From: Cenococcum geophilum 1.58
Taxonomy: Eukaryota > Ascomycota > Dothideomycetes > Gloniales > Gloniaceae
Assembly: GCA_001692895.1 (NCBI GenBank)
Contig: KV748220.1
Location: forward strand, 868,358-932,357
DNA length: 64,000 bases
Reading direction: 5' to 3'
This document shows, in pieces, positions 55,363-64,000 of the stretch (positions are counted from its first letter, which is position 1; every line of letters begins with the position of its first letter). Below the pieces are notes generated by a model. It worked only from the letters and a program-made list of their open reading frames with translations. It was not told the origin of the DNA and did no database searches. A program made the position numbers and the translations under genes.

Positions 55363-58300
55363 AAATAGAGTTCCTGTAGTTATAATAAGGAAGCAGGGAT
55401 TAAATATAGAAGTAGTTATTAAAAGCTTCTCTTTATAGTGCTTACTATAGGTAGCCCACTAATGAGTTCCTACTTCTGTAATTCTATATAGTGGCTTAAG
55501 CACAACCATAATTGTATCTTCGGGATATTAGTGGCGAATTTGCTCTAGAAGGTATGCTAATATTAAGCGCTAAAGGCGCGTCTCTAATTAGGTATAGGCC
55601 TAAGTAATATCTCACAAATAAACTGCCATTCCGTTCTTCATTAAGAAGGGAGCTAGTACAATAATAACTCGCTAACTAGCTCGTTATATCATAGGAGATT
55701 ACGTAAGAATTACCTCCTTACTATTATCGTTATAACCTTAAATAACAAGCCTTAATTTCTTAAATGGGGCGTTAGTAGCTTTACCCTTAATCTTGTTAAC
55801 TATTCTTAACTTAAAGATGCGAATTCCATCGAACTTAGTAGGGTTATACTTCTTAAATTTAAAGACTTCTCTTGTAATAAAACCGTTAATCTCCTACTTA
55901 TCGGATACTTGGAAAGGAGCTCCTAGGGTTATAATACAACCTTCCTTTTAGAGCTGTTTTGCGAGCTCAAAGTTAGCCTTCTCTTTGGCTGTTATAAAGG
56001 CCATTAATAACTTAACTTTATTCTTAATGGCGGCAACAAATTATTCTTTAAAATTAATAAGGTATTAGCAATTTCATGATCCCTTCGGGCGACCTCTACC
56101 GCGTCATAGTTATAGCGCATCTACTACAATTATATTGGGATTATAGTCGCCTTCTAGAGTATATTGGTCGTAGTTCTCTTCTAGGGCATCTTCTAGGGCA
56201 TCCTATAAAGGCTTAGAATTGTTATCTTTGTAATAAGGCTTAATAACAGTTAAATAGAATTAGGTAGGTCTATAAGGCATCTAAATAGTGCAAGTTTAAC
56301 CATTAATTGTAATAAGTTAATATAGGCCTAACCATCCTCCCCTTTCACGCCATACGCGTACTTTAGACTGGAGTGGCAGATTGAGCGCAGTTAAGGTATT
56401 TAGGCCATTTCTCATTCCTAATGCATCATTAACCTGGCGTGTGGCATAGAGGCATTACACCTCCTTTATTACCTTGCGAATTGCCTTAGCTCGTTACACA
56501 ACGGAGGGAGATAGTAGAGAATTATTAGTTATTTATAGGTAGGCGCTAAAGACTAGCAATATAGGTATAAGTCCATCCAGGCCAGCGGAATTATTAATAG
56601 CTTTAATAGCCATTTATAAGGTAAGTTCTTCGCTAGCGTCCTTTAGTTCTAAAGAGATAATCTTATATACGCGGCGTAATGGCGCGTAATATCGCTCCAC
56701 TTTTTTAATACTATTATATACCTCAACAGGGACTTCCTTAACCTCAATTGCTATTACCTTTATTTGTTATTAGAACTCTATAAATAAAAAATTCTTTCCT
56801 ACGTTATGGACGATTTAATTAGGGGGTCCTAGGTAAACATTAATCCAGTATAACTAAAGGGTATCCCATGTGTTTCTAGCTAATATATCCTTTAAGAATC
56901 GTGCGGCTTAGAAGGAGGTTAAGAAGTTAATAACTTAGAGTACTAGCTTACCGCTAAGGTATATAACGTTAACAATAATACAGAAGTTAAAGTCGTAGTT
57001 ATTTTTAAGGGTAAACTTAAATCGGCTAGGGGACCTTTAGTTTATTTAGCAGTGGTAGTAGTATTTTATAAGATACTTAATTGCCTTAACCTTAACTTCA
57101 TAGCCTACTCACTAAAGAACCCTAAGTAATTAGTAAACTAATGGGTGACTAAAATAACGGTGTAGTTGGCGTAACTCTAACTTAGTTAAATGGCTTTAAG
57201 CAACACTCTTTTCTAGTTATTAAAGGAGCAGCTAAGGGTAACCCTACTTACGTATAATAGGCACTCGATTATCTCCCTACACGAGTATATTCTTAAGGTT
57301 ATCAAGCTTAACGCCTAGTTTGTCTATATCTCTAATACAAAATAGAAATAGGGTGTTTATAGGAATAACGTAAAAAGTAATATACCCTAAGGGGGTTTGA
57401 ACCCTAATTGTGCCAAAAGAGATTGTAGTACCTTTACTAAAACAAATCGTGTATTGGCCTGCCGTTGAATAGTTAATCTAAACAGAGCTATTAAGCTGCT
57501 AAAGAGCTTGAACTTAAGGTTCTTCTACTATAGATACTCCTACGGCTCTAGTATCCGGTATAATACCATAGAAGACGTTCGCCGAGTATCTGTCGTCAAA
57601 GGAAAACGCGGAGCTCTCCTTTAGCTTATTAAAGATATCTAACTTTGTAATAAAATAGAGCGTAGATTAGTTATTAAGAACAGCAACGGTTTATATACTA
57701 TTTACCTCACCATACTTAGTAAAGTATTGGTTAGGTAAGTAGTCCTCAATTTCCATATCTATAAGGAGCTATTCGGTCTTATTAACCTCACCCTTAAGGT
57801 CTTCTACGCCTTCGTATTAAACCAAGAAGCTTTAGAAGTAGGCCGCAGTGACCTTACAATTTCTAACATTTCTTATACTCTAACGGAACTTATTATATAC
57901 CTCTTTTCGCTTATTAAGGGAGTGTCTAGTTAACTAGCAATTTGGCTTCTTATAAACATAGCACTTCTTCTAGTAATTACTTCAAAATAAACCTCCATAA
58001 GGACCTCCATAATTACCTTATAGTCAACATTAATTATACCCTTTGCCGTATTCCCTACCACGGCCGCCATATATTTAATTAGTTTAGTTATAATCGTGTT
58101 AGTCAGGAACGCTTAGTTAGGTAGGGCTTTTAGTATAAAGCTATTAAGATTCTTATATTCGCATCGCAGTACCTATAGCGGAGCGTAGCTCGGTATATAC
58201 TCCTTTAAACGTGTCTATAGGTTTATATAGCGCCAAGTTACACTTAGGAACGCTATAGCATACTAAAATAACCTAGTCCCTTAGGCTGTTCTTGTTTTAG

Positions 58301-59631
58301 TAAGTTTTAATAAGTCCGCGTTAGATTTTCTGGAGTTTATTAAAAAGTAGTTAAAGGCACTCTAGGTAAGTCGTTATTAGGTTAGAAGCAATAACTCTCT
58401 AAAATATAGTCTCCCGCCATTTAGATATATAGAGTTAGCGGTTTTCATTAGTTTTAAAGTAGGCTCTAGTAAGCTAAAGCATTATATTAAAGCTATAGTT
58501 TTTACCTGTAATATAGTCGTAATAGAACGTTGCTACCTATCCCTTTAATATAATAGAGAAAGCATAATAGAACTAGTGGCGTTAGATTCCGACCTTATTG
58601 CAGCAGTTATAAAAGACCTATAGTTTTGCTCTAAGCATGTCGTATAATTCTCCTCTAAACTTCTTCTCTTCGTCTAAATATACCTTTATTAGATTTGTGA
58701 CTTCTTAAGATAGAGGCTTATTAGTTGGCTAAAATAAAGGAGTTAGAGGTAGTAGAGGTAGAGAAAAAGCACCTCTAAGTAGTAGAGTACCTTTAGGTAA
58801 GAAAGTAGCGTTCTAGGGGTTTCGTTCCGAATTAAAGTTGCCTTTTAAAGAATATAGGTTGGTTTTAGGTTTCCGTAGTTAACGTATAATTTTAGCTTCC
58901 GTCTATACTAGTTCTTCTATACTAGTAAGAACGGCGTAAATATTACTGGTAATTAGGTTACCGTTCTTAGTAATATACACCCCATTCCTTCGGAGGGAGT
59001 CTTAAAAATCCTAAATAATATTAACATTACTAAGTGCCCAGGTGTCGGCGGTCCATCCTATAAAATCCTCCCTAAAGTATTCCCATAACTGTAAATCGGC
59101 GTAATAGCTATCTTAGTAAAATAGAATATAGTATAGGAGAAAGCTATTAACTTATTTTACGGTATAGGTTATTGCATTAAAGGTAAATACGTCCCAATCT
59201 TCATTGATAAGTTTCGCGTATATAGCTACCCCTAGTAGTAAGGAGTCTCTCCAGTCATTCGGAGTAGCCATAGTTATGTCTTTAGAGAAAGGGAATATTA
59301 GTGGTATAGGGATTGTCGTTTAGTACGCGTTTATGACATATATTTATAATTATAGGGCTTAGGACCAGTTCTAGCCTTAAATCGCAAAGACTTGTAAAGC
59401 GTGTTATTCTACGTAATAGACGCAAGAATCTATAATCTAGGGAAGGCTTAGGACCAGTTCTGGCCTTTAAATCCTTAGATTCGTGGAAGAGTTTTATTTA
59501 AAGTTCAGGACTAGTTCTAACCTCAAAAAACAGCTTCCCTTAGTACGAGTAGCACTAGTACAGTAGCTTGTCTCTTCTTGGTGAATACCTAGCTGTTTTA
59601 TAGCATAACTGTAAAGTTAACCACTAATTAG

Positions 59632-59832
59632 TATTAGACTTATAAGGGGATATCACGTAGCTACGGTTCATAGATAGTATAATAGTTATTATTCTTCTTT
59701 TTATAGATAGGGGTAAGAGTCGAGGAACTTAAGGTTCCTTGCTACGGTAGTGCCACGGCAACACGTGACGGCAACTTGCCTCACATGACGGCAATTTGCC
59801 TTACATGGCGGCAATTTGCCCTATTCCCAACA
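59632..59832 (-). repeat. 5' LTR of Copia copy 2
   Basis: This LTR is 201 bp and aligns without gaps to 53856-54056; it carries the stem-loop AGGAACTTAAGGTTCCT also found in Copia copy 1. Confidence 0.92.
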
Positions 59833-59837
59833 TATAC

Positions 59838-60710
59838 CTTTATTAACTAAGTTGCTTATATTATCTAAAGCTTTTATTAGTTTTTTTTCTAAAAAGGAAC
59901 TTATATATATTAATAAACTATAAATAGAATAGGAATATAAAATTAGACTAAAACCCTATTTATAGGACCCTAAGAATAAAACCTTAATAGAAACTACTAG
60001 AAATTACCTTTATTTATAAGGACCTCTTTAAGATATAAAATACCTGCCTTAATTATAAAAGCCTAAATATAAAAACAATAAAGACCTTTTTAGCTTTTTA
60101 GATATACTTTTTATACCTAGCTAGCTAAGCCTAAATTTCCTATAAAGACTTAATACTAGACCTCTTTAATAAGCTTACTTTAGACCTATAGCGCGTTATA
60201 ATACTAGTTTTTACTATTATATAGACGTTAAAGGTACTTATAGACTACTACCTAGCTATTAACTAAGGCCTCTATTAAATTAAGGCATAAGCTAAGTAGT
60301 ATAAAGCTAGAAGCTCTATAAGAACGGCTTATAGTACCCTAGTATAATCTATAACTCCTATATCTCCTACTATATAGCCCACCGTTAATCTCGTAACTAG
60401 TTATATAACTAGTCCTACTACAGGCCTAGTATATACTTAGCCTATATATAGCAACCCCTATAAATAAGCCCTTAGTAATTAAAAAGCTTACTTTTTATAT
60501 AACTAGAAAGACTACTCTATAAAGGACTACCTAATAGCGGTAAAGATAAATAAGGTTCTATTAATTTAGAAGGATAGTATAAAATTAGAAAAAGAGGAAC
60601 CTTAGAGGAAGACTCCTTTTTAGGGTTAAAAGGAATTAAAATATTATATATTAATCTAGGTCGGCTAATTAGTAGAAAAAGCTATACTATCCCTTATACT
60701 TTACTAGCGT
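59838..60710 (+). pseudogene. Family 1 Gypsy gag/protease fragment
   Basis: The plus strand matches the minus strand of 8215-6750 in the family 1 Gypsy element, from the end of the LTR through gag into the protease region, with heavy C/T and G/A change. It stops near 60710, where unmutated DNA begins. No 3' part or right LTR is in the window. Broken, with many changes. Confidence 0.75.
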
Positions 60711-60840
60711 CTATATATTGCTTAGCAGTATCTATCTTAGCAACGCACAATGCTAAGACCTCCTGCAATATTCGCGAATATTAAACGCAGTCACTACGTG
60801 GCTAATTCGCTTTTAATACCGCTAAACTTATTAATATTTA

Positions 60841-60925
60841 TAAGCTTTACAGTGTGTGGGAATTAAACAAGCAACTTAATTATAAATCTATGGAAATCAA
60901 GTAGTATAAATACATAAAAGTAAAC
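60841..60925 (+). repeat. Copy related to the 178-bp insertion at 2740-2917
   Basis: TAAGCTTTACAGTGTGTGG and the following 65 bp match the reverse complement of 2914-2836, including ATCTATGGAAATCAAG and a TATAAATACAT stretch. It lies in the leader of the DIRS-type element, so the short insertion could be a solo terminal repeat of that element or of an element nested here. Confidence 0.6.
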
Positions 60926-61123
60926 CCCTAACTCCGAAGCCTATAACTCATTTCTAACGTATCTAAGACATACAAGGGTAGTGCTGACGCAGGTAAAACA
61001 GGGTAATATGCAAGGTCCGGTAGTTAGTTACAATATTCATTATATATTTATTATTTATTTGTTTAAGAATTATTTTATAACGCTATTACCGTCTATAACT
61101 ATATAATTATAGCACCTGTTATA

Positions 61124-61207
61124 CCAACCGCGTGCTTACGCGTTCGGTACACTAACTACGCGTTTACGCGTTCGGTGCACCAACCACCCGCTTACGCGTC
61201 TAGTGCA
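61124..61207. repeat. Tandem repeat, 3 x 28 bp
   Basis: Three 28-bp units (61124, 61152 and 61180) share CYAAC then CTTACGCG-type and TCGGTRCA-type motifs. CG-rich TTACGCGT recurs in each. Confidence 0.85.
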
Positions 61208-61488
61208 CTCCTAAAGCACTAACTAATCAGGGGGAGGTCGCATTAGTATATAGACTACGTAGTCTGCTTTAATACAATCGATAGTCACCACTATCCCAAA
61301 GAGCATACAATACTATACGTATTTCGTGCCCCGGGATATAACTCAATTGTATCATTAAGTTGATACAAACAATAACTAACTAGGATATTTATATACGTGC
61401 ATAATTCTAATAAGTAAACCTACCTAGACGACCTACCTTAACTACACCATTGTCTATAACCGCTACACCCTCCTCTATTAGCCCTATA

Positions 61489-64000
61489 ATGCCATCTAAA
61501 GCTAATATACGCGCTGCTGCCGTAAAAGAGCGTAAAATTACTAAAGAGCAAAGGGAACAAGCCTAAGATAAAAGGGAGATTTAGAAGTATAAGGAAGAAC
61601 GCAAAGCCCGCCTAGTAGAGGAGGCTTGCTAGCATAAATACTACCTAGCTTAAATGGCTTAATTATAGTTAGGCTTGGCCGCTTCGGCCTTATAAGCTAC
61701 TACAACAGCTGCTTTAGCTAATATCCTTAGTAAGCCTTTTCCTCCTAGTGTAAAGTTGCTTAAACTCCGCCTTCTTGGCGTTATAAAAAGGGATTACCTA
61801 GACATTTTTAAGGGCACCTTTAATCTAGTAAACCTCGCCTACCTTTAAGTCTATACCGCTTAAATTAAAATCGCCGATAAGATATGGATTAAGAATGGTA
61901 CTCTAGTTATAAGGAAGGCAAAGGTAGATAGGAAGCTATTTATAGATAAAGGCGTCTAGTTTAAAGGTTTTACTAACTATATAGTTATTACTAGCACCTT
62001 TTATACATGCCCGCTGGACCTTATTACTAGTATACTTCTCTAGATAAACATAATTCGCACCTTATTAACCTAGTATATTTAGGTAGATTATATACTTAAT
62101 TTAGCACTTAACTATTACACCTTTATAATAACTAATAGCTAACTAGAGCCCGCTAATTAGCAAATACCAGCTTAGTATATAGCGCTATACCTTATAATAT
62201 CTAGTACTATCGGCTTCGCCGCCTTAAAGAGACCTAGGTTAGATACCTTCTATACCTCTAATACCTGCCATAAGTTTAATAGTAGAGGCTGCGATAATAT
62301 AGCTTATAAATACCCGCATAAGTACTTAAAGTGTAGTAAAGATTACACTATATTATTTAAAGCTTGCGCCTAGGAATAGTAAGGCGAACCTTATAAAGTA
62401 GGGTCTAGCCTAATAATAATATTAACTTTAATTATACGCCTGGGACCTAGGCCTAATATATTACTATTATTCCCTACCTTTATAAAGGCGAAGGCTCTCC
62501 ACCACTCTTTATCGCCCCTAAGAATCTTAGTATGGTACTTCCTTTTATCTAACTACCCGGGCAATCTACTAGCTATTTTAGTAGGTATTCTAACCTATAG
62601 CTGTAAGATAGGAGCTAAATCTATCCCTACCCTAAGATTGTATAGGAACTATAACTCCTCTTAGGACAACGCCGACCTTATCTCTAAGAAGATAATATTA
62701 GACCTTAAAAAAGGACATATTAGAATTATAATAGGGCCTATTATAGTCTTACCTCTTAGCCTAGTGCCAAAATTAAATAGAGGGTACCGCCGAATTCACA
62801 ACCTCTCCTTTTTACTAGTATCTTTAGTTAATAACACAATCCTAAAAGAATATAGAGCACTAGTATACACTACAGTTACCGCTATTTAAGCTCACGTTAT
62901 TTCTGTAGGTTGTAGATATCTACTACTTAAAAGAGATATTAAAGACGCGTTCTATATAGTCCCCCTATCTTATAGGGTAAGGTTATTAATAGGCTTTTTC
63001 TAGGAAGGTGTTACCTACCAGAAATACTACCTATCCTTTAGTTTTTAAACTGCGCCACTTATATTTAACCTCTTCGCGGAAGGCCTGTACTAAATACTCT
63101 ATTTATAACTACCTTATAAGGTAAAACACTACTTAAACGACTTTATCTTTATCCTTACTAACCTAAATAACTTAGCAGCTGTTACCTAGACTTATATCTC
63201 TATTACTAACTCCCTAGGTATCCCTTAAAATAGCTCTAAGGATATAGTAGGAACTATTATTAAGGTTTTAGGATATACTATTAACACTATATAAATATAA
63301 ACGCGATTATTGCCATAGAAACAATTACGCGCTATTAAGAAAGTTACTACTGCACTCTAATACGGCTTATTATTGCTCCTTTAAGCCTAGTAACTTACGG
63401 GCTACCTCGCATAGTACGCCTATATAATTAGACTTAGTTAATCTTACTTTAAATCCCTTTAAATCTTTATTACTACTTAGCCGGAGACTTTGGTAAATAA
63501 GTATAAACCTAGGCAATTTAGCACTAAGTTATGAAGTGACTTATATGTCTGGCTCGACCTACTTACTATAAGTAATAGGGTATTGTTCTTTAGCGACGTT
63601 AAGCATACCTATATTTATCTCTTTACTAACGCCTCTACCTAGTTCGGGTTTGGCGGCTTTTACTTCTTTAAGGAACTTAAATATAAGGATAACTAGTAGT
63701 GGTACACAGCCAACCTCCCTTAATCTTAGGCGTTTAGTATATTGCCTAAGCCCAGTTAACGAGCAGACTATATTAATCCGAAAGAGATATATGCTATTGC
63801 TTATATATTTAATCTATAGTCTACTAACTAGTAGTATAGCGCGCTATCTATTTACACTAATAGTATAGTGGTTTACTAGGGTATTAAAAAGACTATTATC
63901 CGTAGCGTAGTAAATAAATTACCCCGCAAGATTATACTAGCTGCTATAGCTTACGATATTATAATATCCGCGAAGTAGATCCTAGGTGATTTAAATAGCT
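61489..64000 (+). mobile_element. Second DIRS/Ngaro-type retroelement fossil, cut by the window edge
   Basis: From the ATG at 61489 the plus strand shows a gag-like protein with a Lys/Glu-rich start, resembling that of the element at 40301-45043. A C/H-rich zinc-binding stretch follows at about 62265-62360, then DIRS-type reverse transcriptase (about 62740-63480, with recognisable R-x-I-H/N-L and D-I-K-D-A-F regions) and RNase H (about 63580-63990). The recombinase and 3' repeats would lie beyond 64000. It is broken by many mutations. The 72-residue open frame at 63650 is in another frame and is not a gene. Confidence 0.8.

Larger units (their letters stand above)
53856..59832 (-). mobile_element. 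Ty1/Copia LTR retrotransposon fossil, copy 2, structurally complete
   Basis: LTRs of 201 bp (53856-54056 and 59632-59832) carry TGTTGG and CCCAACA ends and lie in a perfect TATAC duplication (53851-53855 and 59833-59837). Minus-strand relics in order are gag (from about 59270) with a zinc knuckle (about 57985-57935), integrase (about 57600-56100), reverse transcriptase (about 56000-55000) and RNase H (about 54780-54500), the Copia order. A purine-rich AAAAAGAAGAG adjoins the 3' LTR. LTRs differ at about 18 of 201 positions, nearly all transitions. It looks whole in layout but has many breaks and a cluster of undetermined bases. Confidence 0.92.
60711..61488. other. Lightly mutated leader before the second DIRS-type element
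   Basis: This stretch retains CpA and TpG and has no open frame. It contains the repeat at 60841-60925, the 28-bp tandem repeat at 61124-61207 and a perfect palindrome GACTACGTAGTC near 61244. It is probably the terminal repeat and 5' leader of the element downstream, though no partner repeat is visible within the window. Confidence 0.5.

Noticed and set aside
55211-55438. 75-residue plus-strand frame
   Set aside because: It is antisense to the Copia reverse transcriptase relic and contains ambiguous codons.

Overview
The window looks like a transposon graveyard from a filamentous ascomycete fungus (Pezizomycotina); the species is not determinable by eye. Most of it is very rich in TpA and poor in CpA and TpG, and repeated copies differ almost only by C/T and G/A changes. 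That is the mark of repeat-induced point mutation (RIP). I found no intact host protein gene, rRNA or convincing tRNA. Nearly every open frame is a shadow of a tandem repeat or a short survivor inside a decayed element.

Layout. (1) 1-9261: an unassigned mutated stretch, then a non-coding DNA element (X copy A, 1193-9261) split by a minus-strand Ty3/Gypsy element (2040-8699), which carries three short unmutated insertions (2740-2917, 4660-4907, 8419-8675). (2) 9262-15777: a near-perfect palindromic MITE (9344-9769), a repeat-bearing TIR element (10292-12214), a small MITE of the same family (11932-12214), unassigned DNA and a reverse-oriented copy of the repeat cassette (14525-15415). (3) 15777-23797: a second TIR element holding a structurally complete Ty3/Gypsy element (17247-23229) in its TAGG tract. 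(4) 24499-25397: an 899-bp MITE whose arms carry an inverted 12-bp satellite. (5) 25885-38946: a plus-strand Ty3/Gypsy chromovirus interrupted by a minus-strand Gypsy (32550-38660) that itself carries a short LTR-like insertion (35247-35439). (6) 40301-45043: a minus-strand tyrosine-recombinase retroelement (DIRS/Ngaro type) with split direct repeats. (7) 45518-52683 and 53856-59832: two minus-strand Ty1/Copia relatives; the first carries unmutated X copy B (49205-51795). (8) 59838-64000: a Gypsy gag fragment, then a plus-strand DIRS/Ngaro-type element running off the right edge.

The most unusual content is a modular non-coding cassette seen five times: a CCTA/CTGC tract, then an array of 20-bp units, a linker with a palindrome and a TATA-like box, and in four copies a 12-bp satellite. 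It lies inside elements with at least two unrelated kinds of ends, and the 12-bp satellite recurs alone in a third element. A second oddity is a hairpin-rich module of about 202 bp near the 3' ends of both Copia and Gypsy elements. Boundaries given to the base rest on target-site duplications or terminal repeats read directly; family names rest on recognisable protein motifs.
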